DNA of 64,000 bases, taken from positions 1,922,001 to 1,986,000 of the forward strand of contig NZ_CP045732.1 of assembly GCF_016864235.1 (NCBI RefSeq), in the 5' to 3' direction. Positions 36,919 through 47,165 of this stretch are shown piece after piece (position 1 is the stretch's first letter; each line of letters opens with the position of its first letter). The notes under the pieces were generated by a model. It was not told the origin of the DNA. It made no database searches and worked only from the letters and a program-made list of their open reading frames with translations. This DNA comes from Legionella sp. MW5194. GTDB lineage: Bacteria > Pseudomonadota > Gammaproteobacteria > Legionellales > Legionellaceae. A program made the translations under genes and the position numbers.

Positions 36919-38196
36919 TTATTTTTCACTTCGCGGGGCAATCAATTGCACTATAGTCACAGCGCCAGCTACCGCAGTCAACATCGGCATTAAAAGATCA
37001 AACCGGGCCTGGGTCAGTTCAAAGAGCAGAACAATGGCGGTGATCGGCATGTTCTGCCCCGCCGCCAGGAAAGCCGCCGCTCCGACAATGGCATAGGCAT
37101 TGAGGCTGTTTTGAAGCCCCATGAAATTAAATACCCCCCCTAAGACCACGCCCAATAAAGCGCCATTGGCCAGGCAAGGCGTTAACAAACCGCCCTTTGC
37201 CCCTGCACGCAGGGAAGAGGCAACGATAATTACGCGCAAACCAAGCAACAGCAGGCTTAAACCCATGCCGATTTCATTGGTGAATTCAAGGCGTGCCGGG
37301 CTTTTGCCATTCCCCAGCAAAGCCGGAAAATAAATAGCCAATAAGCCAATCAGTAGAAAATTAATAAAACAGGTTAGCCATAGCGATCGGTCTTCAGGGG
37401 CTTGTTTCCTGGCTATTGCAGTCAGACGAATAAACCCATGAGCGGCTAAACCAAACAGGGGCCCGGTCAGCAGTGCCCAGAGAATAAGATGCGGGTGAAA
37501 CACATAAGCCGCGATGTGGTACTGGGGTTCATTGCCAAGTCCTATCCAGGATACCGCGGTGGCAATGACCGAGGTTGTCAGCGCCGGCAATAAAACAGAC
37601 CAGTTCCAGGTGCACAGCAAAACCTCAAGTGTAAACAAGGCGCCGCTTAAAGGCACATTGTACACCGCAGCAAAGCCAGCACCCGCACCGCAGGCCACCA
37701 GAATGCGTAACTCTTCAGCCTTTAATCCCGCCTTGACCGACACCTGCTCTGCAAACACCGCGCTTATCTCCCGCGGTGCCGTTTCACGACCCAGCGGTGA
37801 GCCCAAACCAATGGTGACCAGTTGCAACATGGCGTGAACAAGGGTTGAGAAAACCGGCATCGGTTTTTTACTTTTCAACGCCTCAGCGATACTGACCAGC
37901 CGCTGCCCATAAGCGGACAAAGCCCACCACCCGAAACCGGCGATTAATCCGCAAAGGCAAAGAATCATCACACGCCGCAGCGGCGAGGAGGCGCTGACCC
38001 CCTGCAGGAATGTTTCATTGCTCACCAGGTGCAGTGGGCTATAACCGTAAGCCAGGTGCTGCGCTGATTTGAGCAAAAGCGCAGAAAACAGGCCGGCGAC
38101 GCCGGAAAGCACACCAACTCCCAAAACAAGTAACAGCCACTGGATTGATGGCTGAACGGTTTTTCCTGCAGCGATACGTCCCTTGGTCGTTGCCAT
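36919..38196 (-). CDS. ClC-family chloride channel/transporter
   Basis: 425 residues with ten or more hydrophobic segments. ClC signatures: GLGSPLGRETAPREISAVF (GREGP-type motif with the gating Glu kept as GRET), CGAGAGFAAVYNVPLSGALF, and GAKGGLLTPCLANGALLG corresponding to the GxFxP region. The GSGIP loop at the start of the family is not recognisable (the equivalent loop reads ALKSKKPMP), so ion selectivity may differ. Usual ClC length is 400-470 residues. It is divergent from cysD. A role in anion supply for sulfate assimilation is possible but not shown. Confidence 0.93.
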   Translation of the reverse strand: MATTKGRIAAGKTVQPSIQWLLLVLGVGVLSGVAGLFSALLLKSAQHLAYGYSPLHLVSNETFLQGVSASSPLRRVMILCLCGLIAGFGWWALSAYGQRLVSIAEALKSKKPMPVFSTLVHAMLQLVTIGLGSPLGRETAPREISAVFAEQVSVKAGLKAEELRILVACGAGAGFAAVYNVPLSGALFTLEVLLCTWNWSVLLPALTTSVIATAVSWIGLGNEPQYHIAAYVFHPHLILWALLTGPLFGLAAHGFIRLTAIARKQAPEDRSLWLTCFINFLLIGLLAIYFPALLGNGKSPARLEFTNEIGMGLSLLLLGLRVIIVASSLRAGAKGGLLTPCLANGALLGVVLGGVFNFMGLQNSLNAYAIVGAAAFLAAGQNMPITAIVLLFELTQARFDLLMPMLTAVAGAVTIVQLIAPRSEK

Positions 38197-38283
38197 AATA
38201 AAGCCAGATAAGAATGGAATCTTTATGTTACTTCATGTTGTCACCAACAAAAATAGCCGATTAAACAGCAGGTTTATCCATAA

Positions 38284-38356
38284 GCCTGAGGCTCAGGCCG
38301 GCTTGCTTCGTGATTTTCAATACCCTGCTTTCAATTTACAGGCCATCTGCTATGAT
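38284..38356 (+). promoter_or_regulatory. Inverted repeat and promoter before cysD
   Basis: A perfect inverted repeat GCCTGAG-G-CTCAGGC lies at 38284-38298. An extended -10 (TG at 38348-38349, TATGAT at 38351-38356) follows, with only a weak -35 17 nt before. The 253-nt ClC-cysD spacer holds no convincing gene. Confidence 0.4.
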
Positions 38357-38449
38357 GATTCCCCTGACTTGCTTGCCTGCATTCAAACAAGGCAGCAAAA
38401 GTCAGATGCACGCTTTTTGAAAACGACATGACAGGGATTAGTAGTCACC

Positions 38450-39379
38450 ATGATTTCAGCACCCGCATCGCCAGACGCCCTTTTGCCTGCCCATCTCGAA
38501 CGTCTGGAAGCCGAAAGCATTTACATCATTCGCGAAGCCATGGCGGAATCAGACAACCCGGTCATGCTTTATTCGATTGGCAAAGACAGCTCGGTCATGC
38601 TGCATCTCGCCCGCAAAGCCTTTTACCCCGGGCCTCTTCCTTTCCCTCTGCTGCACATTGATACGCGCTGGAAATTCAGCGCCATGTATGCTTTCCGTGA
38701 CAGCGTGGCTCAGGATAATCAAATCGATTTACGGGTTTACACCAATCCTTTAGCCATTGCCAGAAACATTAATCCATTTGATCATGGCTCTGCCCTGCAC
38801 ACCCAAATCACTAAAACCGACGGACTTAAGCAGGCACTGGATCAGTATCAGTTTGATATGATTTTATGCGGCGCACGGCGTGATGAAGAAAAATCCCGGG
38901 CCAAGGAACGTGTTTTCTCTTTTCGCAGTAAAACCCATCACTGGGATCCGAAAAATCAGCGCCCGGAGCTCTGGAACCTGTACAATACCCGAAAAAACAA
39001 AGGGGAAACGATTCGTGTCTTTCTGTTGTCGAACTGGACTGAGCTGGATATCTGGCATTATATTCACCACGAGAACATTGCGGTTGTGCCCTTGTATTTC
39101 GCAAGTGAGCGGCCCGTGGTTCTGCGCGATGGCCAGCTTATTATGGTGGACGATGAACGCTTTCGCCTGCGCCCGGACGAAACCGTAATTATCAAAAAAA
39201 TACGCTTTCGAACCCTGGGCTGTTATCCTTTAACCGGCGCCATTGAATCCGCTGCCGCGACCGTGCCGGAAATACTCGCCGAACTAGCCCAAAGCCGCTA
39301 CTCCGAGCGTCAGAATCGCCTCATTGACAAGGATGGCCCGGGCAGCATGGAACTTAAAAAACAGGACGGTTACTTTTGA
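38450..39379 (+). CDS. cysD: Sulfate adenylyltransferase subunit 2 (CysD)
   Basis: 309 residues, normal length. CysD is the catalytic subunit of ATP sulfurylase: ATP plus sulfate gives APS, driven by GTP hydrolysis in CysN. Motifs: [19 protein letters not shown] (PP-loop SxGKDS), [33 protein letters not shown] and the C-terminal [18 protein letters not shown]. Its stop overlaps the next start (TGATG), giving a cysD-cysNC operon. No cysH, cysI, cysJ or cysG is nearby. Confidence 0.97.
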   Translation: MISAPASPDALLPAHLERLEAESIYIIREAMAESDNPVMLYSIGKDSSVMLHLARKAFYPGPLPFPLLHIDTRWKFSAMYAFRDSVAQDNQIDLRVYTNPLAIARNINPFDHGSALHTQITKTDGLKQALDQYQFDMILCGARRDEEKSRAKERVFSFRSKTHHWDPKNQRPELWNLYNTRKNKGETIRVFLLSNWTELDIWHYIHHENIAVVPLYFASERPVVLRDGQLIMVDDERFRLRPDETVIIKKIRFRTLGCYPLTGAIESAAATVPEILAELAQSRYSERQNRLIDKDGPGSMELKKQDGYF

Positions 39380-41268
39380 TGGACTGCGAACTCACGGCCG
39401 CCATTGAGCATCCAGCGTCAGCAACAAGGGAACAACAGACCGACGGGCTGCTCCGCCTGATCACCTGCGGCAGTGTCGATGACGGCAAAAGCACCCTCAT
39501 TGGCCGCCTGCTCTGGGAGTCGTCTCAACTGTCAGACGATCAGCGTCAGGCATTGGCCTTCGAATCAAAAAAGTACGGCACCCAGGGAGCAAACCTCGAT
39601 TTTGCCCTGTTGGTGGACGGCTTGATGGCTGAACGCGAGCAAGGCATTACCATTGATGTCGCCTACCGTTATTTTTCCATAGGAAAACGCAAGGTTATCC
39701 TTGCTGACACGCCCGGGCATGAACAGTATACCCGCAACATGATCACCGGTGCTTCCACAGCCGATGCCGCCATTGTGCTGATTGATGCCTGCCAGGGTCT
39801 TCTCCCCCAGACACGCCGCCATGTGTATTTAGCCCATTTGCTGGGCATACAGCATCTCATTCTGGCGATTAATAAAATGGATTTGGTGGATTTCAGCGCC
39901 GACAGGTATCACCTGATTCAGCATGAATTTCGCCAGTTTGCCGCCGCTTTGCGTTTCAGTTCGGTGGCAACCATTCCGCTGTCGGCGTTGAAGGGAGACA
40001 ACATAACCCAGGTATCGACGCGTACGCCCTGGTATAGCGGGCCGCCACTCATGACCTGCCTTGAACGTCTGCCGTTAAAGCCGGAGAATGATGCAGCCTT
40101 TGTTTTTCCGGTGCAGCTTGTTAATCATCCCCATGCTGGTTTCAGGGGATACAGCGGCACAATCAGCAGTGGTTCCCTGACGGCAGGAGATGAAATCCGG
40201 GTGACAAAATCCGGTCAACTGGCTCGCGTTGCGGACATCCTTCGCATGAATGCCAACCCGTGTCGCGCCAAAGCCGGCGAAGCCGTCACCTTAGTCCTTG
40301 ATAAAGACCTGGATATTTCCCGCGGCGATGTGTTGACTTTAAGCCACGAACCGCTTGAGACCACCGAACAATTCGCTGCGACCCTGGTCTGGCTACACGA
40401 GGAGGAAGGCTTGATTGGCCGAAGCTATGACTTGAAACTCGCCACGCAATGGGCCGGGGCTTCGATAACCGCCATTCAACACGTCATTGACATCAACACC
40501 CTGACTCAGACACCGGGCAAATCACTTCAAATGAATGACATGGCTTTCTGCCATCTTGCTGTCAGCAAGCCACTGGTTTTTAACACCTATGATCAATGCA
40601 AAACCTTAGGCAGTTTTATTTTGGTCGATCGCTTTTCGCATGCCACGGTAGCCGCCGGCATGATAGCTTACAGCCTGTATCGCGATAAAACCATTCACCG
40701 GCAGGCATTGACCATCAGCAGGGCGCACAGGGAACGCCTGAATGGTCATAAGGCCAAAGTCATCTGGCTAACCGGGCTTTCCGGGGCGGGAAAATCCACC
40801 CTGGCCAATGCGTTGGAAATGGCGCTTCATGATCAGGGGAAACGCACGTACCTCCTTGATGGCGATAATGTGCGTCATGGGTTAAACAGGGATCTGGGAT
40901 TTAGCAAAGCCTGCCGGGTAGAAAACATCCGACGTGTCGCGGAGGTTGCCCGCTTGATGATGGATGCCGGATTGATCGTCATTGCCGCCTTCGTCTCGCC
41001 TTTCCGGCATGAACGGCAAATGGTCCGCGATCTGATTGGCAAGACCCATTTTCTTGAAGTGTACGTCAATACGCCGCTTGCAGTTTGCGAACAGAGGGAT
41101 CCCAAGGGTCTTTATCACCAGGCAAGGCAAGGGAGTTTACCCAACATGACAGGCATTCACAGCCCCTATGAACCGCCAATCGACCCGGATTATACTGCCG
41201 ATTGCCATGGGAAAAGCACAACCGAACTGGTGGCCGAGTTAATGACGTTACTGGATGAGCATGACTGA
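39379..41268 (+). CDS. cysNC: CysNC: ATP sulfurylase GTPase subunit fused to APS kinase
   Basis: 629 residues from ATG 39379. N-terminal GTPase (about 25-440) with G1 [16 protein letters not shown], the effector region [13 protein letters not shown] type ([11 protein letters not shown]), [12 protein letters not shown] and NKMD. C-terminal APS kinase (about 450-629) with [28 protein letters not shown] and FVSPFRHER. The pair CysD/CysNC turns sulfate into PAPS. Fusion is common in proteobacteria. The 3' end overlaps the following ankyrin gene by 14 nt, so that gene may be translated from the same transcript. Without a PAPS reductase gene here, PAPS could serve sulfotransferases instead of cysteine synthesis; that is inference. 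Confidence 0.97.
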   Translation: MDCELTAAIEHPASATREQQTDGLLRLITCGSVDDGKSTLIGRLLWESSQLSDDQRQALAFESKKYGTQGANLDFALLVDGLMAEREQGITIDVAYRYFSIGKRKVILADTPGHEQYTRNMITGASTADAAIVLIDACQGLLPQTRRHVYLAHLLGIQHLILAINKMDLVDFSADRYHLIQHEFRQFAAALRFSSVATIPLSALKGDNITQVSTRTPWYSGPPLMTCLERLPLKPENDAAFVFPVQLVNHPHAGFRGYSGTISSGSLTAGDEIRVTKSGQLARVADILRMNANPCRAKAGEAVTLVLDKDLDISRGDVLTLSHEPLETTEQFAATLVWLHEEEGLIGRSYDLKLATQWAGASITAIQHVIDINTLTQTPGKSLQMNDMAFCHLAVSKPLVFNTYDQCKTLGSFILVDRFSHATVAAGMIAYSLYRDKTIHRQALTISRAHRERLNGHKAKVIWLTGLSGAGKSTLANALEMALHDQGKRTYLLDGDNVRHGLNRDLGFSKACRVENIRRVAEVARLMMDAGLIVIAAFVSPFRHERQMVRDLIGKTHFLEVYVNTPLAVCEQRDPKGLYHQARQGSLPNMTGIHSPYEPPIDPDYTADCHGKSTTELVAELMTLLDEHD

Positions 41269-42778
41269 AGCACCCCGTTACCGCCAATTGCTTCTTTCTT
41301 TAGAAATTGACGAGTACCTCATTCCCAAATCCCTCTCCGAGGAACAATGCCAGTTTTTGTACGGGATTCTTAAACAGTTCAGCCCGGGCTTTATTAAAAA
41401 AACCTGGCAGTTAGGGGCGCTCCTTTGGAATAAATTTTTTCATCCCCGATTCGATAGCCTTGATCAATTCGAGAATCACCTCGGGCATTATGCCGCCTTA
41501 GCCGGTAACAGGACAGCGCTTGAATCGATGAAAGCTGCCTATCCTGAAAAGCTTAAGCAAACCAACCACGCCGGTAACACCCTGGCGCACTACGCGGCCA
41601 TGGCTGGTCGTCTTGAAGTGCTTGAATGGATAAAAAACCATTGCCCGGCACTGCTGACGCAAACCAGTCATGACGGCTTTACCCTGGCTCATTTTGCAGC
41701 CAAAGCCGGTCAAATCCCGGTGCTTAAATGGATTAAAGCCCATTATCCTCACGTGTTAACCCGTAAAAGCAAGACCGGCAGTACCTTCGCACATTGCGCC
41801 GCCCTGTCCGGGGATGTGCCTACCCTGGAATGGATTAAGCGCTATACGCCGCAGTTTCTAATAGTAAGGAACCATCAGGGCGATACACTGGCCCACTGGA
41901 TCGCCGAGTCGGATAACCCAGCCGCCCTGGTGTGGATAAAGCAAAATTGCCCTGAATTAATCCATGCCTTGAATCACAAGGGCCAAAGCATTGTTCATTT
42001 TGCCTCCTTGTCCGGCAACACCAAACAACTCAATCTGGCTCTGACGCTCATGGATAACCCGACGCTGATTGATTTAACGACAAGCAGTGCAAAGCAACTG
42101 AAAAGGCACGGGTTTTATGCAATGATTGAGGCGGTGCTTCAAACCAACCATACCCTTATCGAACTTCGCCTTCCACCGGCGATAACGCTGACACAGGCTT
42201 TACAGGACCGTTTGGCGGAGAATAAAAAAATCAAGGACATTCTAATAACCTACACCTTCTTCTGCCATGCAAAAAATCATGCCATAAGCCGTTTACCCAA
42301 AGACATCCTTTTTCGTCTGTTCAGCGACGCCATCAGCGACGTGACTCAGCGCTTATCCCCTCGCCTGACAGCCGGCCTGTTTGATAAAATTTATAATGGC
42401 AGCAAACCCAACCGGCTCAAGGGCGCGATGATGATTGAAAAGCAACTCGTAACCTTAAGGAAGCAGTTGCAGCAGCCTTCCTGTCAAACCCGGGCTTTAG
42501 CCATCGCAGCGGAAATCGATGCCCTGGTTGCGCTTAAGCAACTGGTTCTGTGCTCTAATCACTTGACAGACGTTCGATTTAAAACCTGGTGCCAGGCTCA
42601 TGCAGAAATCCTTCGTCGCCCACAGCAGGGTTTTTTCAGTTTTTTTGCCCCAAAGACACTCGTTCAATCCCTGTGTGCGCTGTTTGGCTTTAATGAATCC
42701 ATGATCACTGCCTTGCGGGACAAGGAGAAAAAAGAGACAGTCCCTGAGTCAGAAGGAACTGTCACTTACCGGCTTTGA
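41255..42778 (+). CDS. Ankyrin-type repeat protein, paralogue of 28681
   Basis: 507 residues; ATG 41255 or ATG 41261 (both inside the end of cysNC). Five or six ankyrin-like units with HYAA/HFAA cores: [91 protein letters not shown] (about 72-245). Then a helical region with [18 protein letters not shown] and [14 protein letters not shown], shared with the protein at 28681, and a C-terminal [10 protein letters not shown]. The end overlaps nothing and lies 5 nt from the convergent kinase gene. The overlap with cysNC is unusual for an effector and hints at insertion behind the operon. Confidence 0.85.
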   Translation: MSMTEAPRYRQLLLSLEIDEYLIPKSLSEEQCQFLYGILKQFSPGFIKKTWQLGALLWNKFFHPRFDSLDQFENHLGHYAALAGNRTALESMKAAYPEKLKQTNHAGNTLAHYAAMAGRLEVLEWIKNHCPALLTQTSHDGFTLAHFAAKAGQIPVLKWIKAHYPHVLTRKSKTGSTFAHCAALSGDVPTLEWIKRYTPQFLIVRNHQGDTLAHWIAESDNPAALVWIKQNCPELIHALNHKGQSIVHFASLSGNTKQLNLALTLMDNPTLIDLTTSSAKQLKRHGFYAMIEAVLQTNHTLIELRLPPAITLTQALQDRLAENKKIKDILITYTFFCHAKNHAISRLPKDILFRLFSDAISDVTQRLSPRLTAGLFDKIYNGSKPNRLKGAMMIEKQLVTLRKQLQQPSCQTRALAIAAEIDALVALKQLVLCSNHLTDVRFKTWCQAHAEILRRPQQGFFSFFAPKTLVQSLCALFGFNESMITALRDKEKKETVPESEGTVTYRL

Positions 42779-42783
42779 TTCAC

Positions 42784-44187
42784 TTATATCCGAAGCACGT
42801 CTTCCACGGTTTTATGGCAGCGCGCAATGGTTGCGTTCTTAATGGTTTCAAACCCCTTCCTGTCAAGCATGTCCTGCGTAAGAAGGTCGTCACAATACCG
42901 GAAGGCCGCCTCACTGGTGCAACGTGTATCCACGTTATCGCGCATCATGGCGGCAATCAGGTCTAACACCGCCTGTTCAATCAAGGTAGGCCTGACTTTA
43001 TGGGTCTTAACACGCACGGTCAAAGCATCGACATGGACAGTAAACAACTCAGGGAATAGCTGCATGGCGACAAGACCCATCGCATACAGGTCCCTGCAAT
43101 AGTGATCCCCCTTGAATCGCGGATCGGCATAAGCCGGGGTAAAGGCAAAGGGTTTTCTGGAAGCCTGGCGGTGCGAGCCTCCGAAATCAATCAATTTCAT
43201 CGACAAGGCCTTAAAGTCAATGATCACATTCTGATCCTTGATGTCGCCATGCACCCGCACATGGGCATGCAGCGTATTGAGTTGCGACAAGCCGTCGCGA
43301 AGGCAGGCCAGGCGGCTTTTCATGGGCACTTTTTTAAGTTCATCAGCGCTGTAACACTGCAAGGCTTTCCCTTGTTGCCAATCAGCGACAATGAAGGTAC
43401 TGCCGTGGCGTTTATAATAAAAAGCCTGCCTGCCCAGCAAGCGATGGTGCTTGACTTCGCGAACAGCCTCCTTTTGCGCACTCTGCTCGTCTTTTTCGTA
43501 GAGTTTTTTAATGCTGTAAACCGGTTCTGACGCATGCAGGGACGGATACCCTTTTTTGACTTTCCCAAACCCTCCGCTTTCACAGTGTTTATCGTGTCCT
43601 GTGAAAAACAAAGGGCCGTTATTCACATGGATTTGCGACCGGGCAGCACCCGAGGCTTTGCGGCTTTTTTTGTCAGCAACCGCTTCGTTAACAGGCGGTA
43701 ATTTTTGACTTACCCGTTGCAGGGCTTCAGTGAAAGACTGCTCATTGAGCAATTTATAATCGACAAGACGAAGGACCTGATGGCGAATTCGCAGGGTATT
43801 TGCCGGGGACAGGGAAAAAAGAGTAGTCAGTTGCGAGGCGTTAATGCTAAAAGCCGCTTCATCCAATTGCCTGAATAAATCAAGCAACGCGCTTTTAGGA
43901 CCCAGCGCCGGAGCTTTAGGCAGCAATTGCAGGCAAGACTCAAGCGATTGTTGCGTTAATAGTTCCGCCTTTTGCAGATAACCAAGGCTTCCAACCAGCT
44001 CATAGCAATCAATGGTTTTACTCACAATCCGGTCCAACAAAGCGCCATTGTCTTTCAACAGGGAGGCGGCAGCCAGAATATCAAGAGTTTGTTTCAACAA
44101 AAAAACGTCATTTTTCAACACGTAATGCCAGATCGCTGTGCTGAGTAAACCGTCTTCGCCAAGCCGTTTCAACACTGATTTTCTCAC
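42784..44187 (-). CDS. Ser/Thr kinase effector candidate, 3' part of split gene
   Basis: 467 residues from GTG 44187. The kinase domain occupies about 190-400: SGGFGKVKKG glycine loop, YSIKKLYEKD lysine, VHGDIKDQNVIIDF (H313, D315), KLIDFGGS (D334) and TPAYADPRFKG near the end of the activation loop. All catalytic residues are present. The first 180 residues are helical repeats that look like a continuation of the protein coded at 44184-44987, whose stop overlaps this GTG. An eight-base T run on the sense strand sits at the junction (44188-44195). A one-base shift there would give one protein of about 735 residues. No ribosome binding site is evident for the GTG. Confidence 0.85.
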   Translation of the reverse strand: MRKSVLKRLGEDGLLSTAIWHYVLKNDVFLLKQTLDILAAASLLKDNGALLDRIVSKTIDCYELVGSLGYLQKAELLTQQSLESCLQLLPKAPALGPKSALLDLFRQLDEAAFSINASQLTTLFSLSPANTLRIRHQVLRLVDYKLLNEQSFTEALQRVSQKLPPVNEAVADKKSRKASGAARSQIHVNNGPLFFTGHDKHCESGGFGKVKKGYPSLHASEPVYSIKKLYEKDEQSAQKEAVREVKHHRLLGRQAFYYKRHGSTFIVADWQQGKALQCYSADELKKVPMKSRLACLRDGLSQLNTLHAHVRVHGDIKDQNVIIDFKALSMKLIDFGGSHRQASRKPFAFTPAYADPRFKGDHYCRDLYAMGLVAMQLFPELFTVHVDALTVRVKTHKVRPTLIEQAVLDLIAAMMRDNVDTRCTSEAAFRYCDDLLTQDMLDRKGFETIKNATIARCHKTVEDVLRI

Positions 44188-44987
44188 AAAAAAAATTTGA
44201 AATCCTTGCCTAGAAGGTGGATGAGCATGTCGTTCGTTAAATTCACCTTTGCTGGGTTAATCACCGCAAGAATCTCTACCAGGTATTTTAGCGACGCGCT
44301 TGAGGCGATGGCATCAAGTAATTTCGGAGTCATCGTCAGGTTGAAACGAGGCAACAAGTCAAGCAACTCATCCACCTGATACAGCGATTCACAGGCGGTT
44401 AACGACGCATAGGCCGCATCATTCACACCATCCATCCGGTCTAAGGCGTTTAATGTTCTGATAAGGCAATGCGCCTCATGCCCCTTGCTCTCGAGCAATA
44501 GCAGAGCTGCTGGCGTCAATCCATCCCTCTCCTTAAAAAACCTCAGGCATTGTCCCATTTTCTTGACAAACGGGGATTGCCGGGCGGCCATGGTCAGAAT
44601 GATGGGCAAGGTGTCACTATCCGGTGAAATCTCGCACAGAAAATCCACCAGGTGCTGCCTGCCTGTAGGAGAAAGGTGATAAATCTCGTTAAAATGAGCG
44701 TCAGTCATCAGACCTGCGTCATGGAGTACGGTATAAATCCAAAACAGAAAATGATTATCGAGCCCAGCCTTGAGTTGCTCCATGGGTTGCAAATCGCGGT
44801 TGTCGCCGGTAAGCCTGGGGATGGCGTTTAACAAACCCAGAACATCCTTCGCCGTTAATTGGTATTCCTCGTCATAATCGGCGAATTGCGTCAGGAAGTT
44901 CCGCAACTGCTCCATACGGCGAGATCTGCGGAAATGAATTTTTTTATCGTAGTGACGGACTATCTGTCGAATCTCATAAAGCGTCAT
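44184..44987 (-). CDS. Helical-repeat protein, 5' part of split kinase gene
   Basis: 267 residues from ATG 44987 (AGGA about 8 nt upstream); a GTG at 45062 would add 25 residues. It is all helix, with repeat-like segments such as LMTDAHFNEIYHLSPTGRQ and NLTNDMLIHLLGKDFKFF at the very end. The frame stops directly after an eight-base T run, 3 nt before the start of the kinase ORF. The helical style continues there (VLKRLGEDGLLSTAIWHYVL), which suggests that the two are one gene separated by a frameshift. It could also be a real two-gene operon with GTGA coupling. Confidence 0.72.
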   Translation of the reverse strand: MTLYEIRQIVRHYDKKIHFRRSRRMEQLRNFLTQFADYDEEYQLTAKDVLGLLNAIPRLTGDNRDLQPMEQLKAGLDNHFLFWIYTVLHDAGLMTDAHFNEIYHLSPTGRQHLVDFLCEISPDSDTLPIILTMAARQSPFVKKMGQCLRFFKERDGLTPAALLLLESKGHEAHCLIRTLNALDRMDGVNDAAYASLTACESLYQVDELLDLLPRFNLTMTPKLLDAIASSASLKYLVEILAVINPAKVNLTNDMLIHLLGKDFKFFL

Positions 44988-45138
44988 GGGGTATTCCTGT
45001 GTCAACCTGGAACTTACCTGCATTCCGATCGGTAATAACTTTGCCTTCAACCAGGTCGACACTTTAATAGAAAAAAATCAGCAACACAATTATTCGCGCA
45101 GAATGAGCCAACCAAAATCAAACCGATTAAAAAACCAC

Positions 45139-45903
45139 TTATTCCTCAATCCCCATGGCGCGATCGGAGATGCTGTACCCCCCATCTATCGGTATGGCTG
45201 TGCCCGTTATAAAATCCGAACCGCTGGAAGATAAAAACACGGCCAGGGGCCCAATGTCAGGACTCTGTCCCCAACGCCCCAAAGGCGTGCGTTTCTTAAT
45301 TTCTTCCCCGCGTTCAGATTGGGGTAAAGAGCCATTGATTGCTGTTTCAAACCAGCCAGGAAGAATGGCATTGACCTGGATGTTCCACGGTCCCAATTCT
45401 GCCGCCAAAGCCCTGGTTAAACCAAGGATGGCGGTTTTGGTGGTCGTGTACCCGATGGAATGAGGATGCCCAAACAGAGAGTACATAGAACCCAGATTAA
45501 TGATTTTGCCTTGTTTTTTCATCTTCATTAAACGCGCAGCCTGTTGTGAACACAAAAACACCGAGGTTAAATTATTGCTCAGGAAACGGTCCCAGGCCTC
45601 ACGCGACAACGTCGTGATCTGCTGATCTTCATAAATGCCTGCATTATTAATCAGAATATCGAGGCCTGAAAATTCATGGACCAGTTGTTTAAACCCTTCA
45701 GCAATGGCCTGCTGCGAATTCAGATCGACTTTGGCAGTCATGAACCCTTCCTCATCTGCCTTCTCAAGCTTGGCCTCATCCCTTCCCCAGATCATCACCT
45801 GGGCTCCCGCCTCTTTCAGCGCGCGCGCCATGCCCAATCCCAAACCGCCATTACCGCCCGTGATTAAGGCCCGTTTATGCTGTAACTGCTTTTCGTTGTT
45901 CAT
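45139..45903 (-). CDS. Short-chain dehydrogenase/reductase
   Basis: 254 residues, classical SDR length. NAD(P) motif TGGNGGLGLGM, NNAG (86-89), catalytic S139, Y152 and K156 (SIGYTTTK), and C-terminal GTAIPIDGGYS. FabG-like family; substrate cannot be deduced. Its start overlaps the 3' end of the DegT aminotransferase by 29 nt, so both work in one operon, probably oxidising or reducing a sugar-like or ketone intermediate that the aminotransferase uses or makes. Confidence 0.93.
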   Translation of the reverse strand: MNNEKQLQHKRALITGGNGGLGLGMARALKEAGAQVMIWGRDEAKLEKADEEGFMTAKVDLNSQQAIAEGFKQLVHEFSGLDILINNAGIYEDQQITTLSREAWDRFLSNNLTSVFLCSQQAARLMKMKKQGKIINLGSMYSLFGHPHSIGYTTTKTAILGLTRALAAELGPWNIQVNAILPGWFETAINGSLPQSERGEEIKKRTPLGRWGQSPDIGPLAVFLSSSGSDFITGTAIPIDGGYSISDRAMGIEE

Positions 45904-47149
45904 AATGATGGTGAACCTTCCTTAGAGCTGTGCAGAAATCGTCAATGTCTTTCTCATTTAAGGTCGGCGACAGGGCGATATCCAGGTAGGAACTGATGTG
46001 CTCAGCGCTGGCCGCATGCCGGCTTTTAATGGTTTCGCGACAGGAGGTGTCAAACAGATAAGCCCAATCCCAAAACCGCCTGACATTGACTTTTCTACAA
46101 TCACCCAGGGCCTTGGTATCAATCCCTTCCGCACTAAGCGCCTCGGCAAACCAGCAGCAATCATCAAGTGTACCCTTCATTTTAAGCAGCAGATTATCAC
46201 CAATGGGCATGACTGTCTCATCCCATCCGGCCCTCGGCTTAACGTAGGCCAAATCGTGAATGCGTTCAAGAACATGGCAATAATTTTTCGATAATCGGTC
46301 AAGCCGGGCAGTTAATTTTTTTAACTGGCTAAGCCCCAATACGCCGCGCAACTCATCAAGTCGAAAATTAAAGACGGGCAATCGGGTAAAATCAATGGCC
46401 GTCTCATGGGGACAGTGTTTTTCATACAGGCATTCGTAAGCCCCTGACATGATCACACAGTTTAAATAAAGGGCTTTATCATTGGTTAATATAAACCCGC
46501 CTTCCCCGGTGTTGAGTGATTTGTCCGATTGCGTACTGAACGCGCCGGCCAAACCGTAAGTTCCCAAAAATTTATCTCCTAATTTACATCCCAGACTGGG
46601 CACCGCGTCTTCAATGATCGGTACCCCGTAACGCTCGGCTAAGGCCTTAATGGCAGGTAAAGGGGCTGGAAATCCCCGCATGTGCACAACAATCAAGGCT
46701 TTTAATTGCGGCAGTTTTTTCTCAAGATCCGTCAAATCCATCTGCAGATTGGCATCGACTTCGATTAACAGGGGTTTTAATTTGGCCTGAATGATGGCGC
46801 TGGGCGTTGCGGTAAAGGAATACGCCGGGCAGCCCACAAGGGCATTGTCAGGCAACTGAAGTGCCATCAACGGCAGCGACAAGGCGGCTGTTCCGGAACT
46901 CACGGCCAGGGCATAGTCCGTATTGAAATACTGCTTCAACTCGTTTTCAAACTGCCCGACTTTCGTGTCATTGAGGCCGCGATTGTCATATCGGAACAGG
47001 CGTTTGCTCTGCATCACGTCAATTAAGGATTGGGCATCCTCCTCATCAAGGACAACGTGACCCTTATCATAGGTAGGCCACGGTTTTCTGCGGACAGGTT
47101 CACCGCCATCGATGGCTAATTGATCCATCTCAATCGCATTGCTTTGCAT
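45875..47149 (-). CDS. DegT/DnrJ/EryC1 family aminotransferase
   Basis: 424 residues from ATG 47149, which has AGGAG 7 nt upstream; the frame is open further upstream into the preceding ORF. Signature elements: LAIDGGEPVRRKPWP at the N-terminus, VSSGTAALSLPLMAL for phosphate binding, and the PLP lysine K210 in FSTQSDKSLNTGEGG. The N-terminal IDGGEP form is typical of the AHBA synthase and scyllo-inosose aminotransferase branch. The enzyme makes an amino group on a keto sugar or cyclitol-like molecule. Operon with an SDR downstream and a frameshifted acyltransferase-like gene upstream suggests a small-molecule pathway. Confidence 0.94.
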   Translation of the reverse strand: MQSNAIEMDQLAIDGGEPVRRKPWPTYDKGHVVLDEEDAQSLIDVMQSKRLFRYDNRGLNDTKVGQFENELKQYFNTDYALAVSSGTAALSLPLMALQLPDNALVGCPAYSFTATPSAIIQAKLKPLLIEVDANLQMDLTDLEKKLPQLKALIVVHMRGFPAPLPAIKALAERYGVPIIEDAVPSLGCKLGDKFLGTYGLAGAFSTQSDKSLNTGEGGFILTNDKALYLNCVIMSGAYECLYEKHCPHETAIDFTRLPVFNFRLDELRGVLGLSQLKKLTARLDRLSKNYCHVLERIHDLAYVKPRAGWDETVMPIGDNLLLKMKGTLDDCCWFAEALSAEGIDTKALGDCRKVNVRRFWDWAYLFDTSCRETIKSRHAASAEHISSYLDIALSPTLNEKDIDDFCTALRKVHHHYEQRKAVTA

Positions 47150-47165
47150 AAAAAACTCCTGAGTA

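Noticed and set aside
38183-38431. 82-codon ORF in the ClC-cysD spacer
   Set aside because: Begins inside the ClC gene, has no ribosome binding site and covers the cysD promoter and an inverted repeat.
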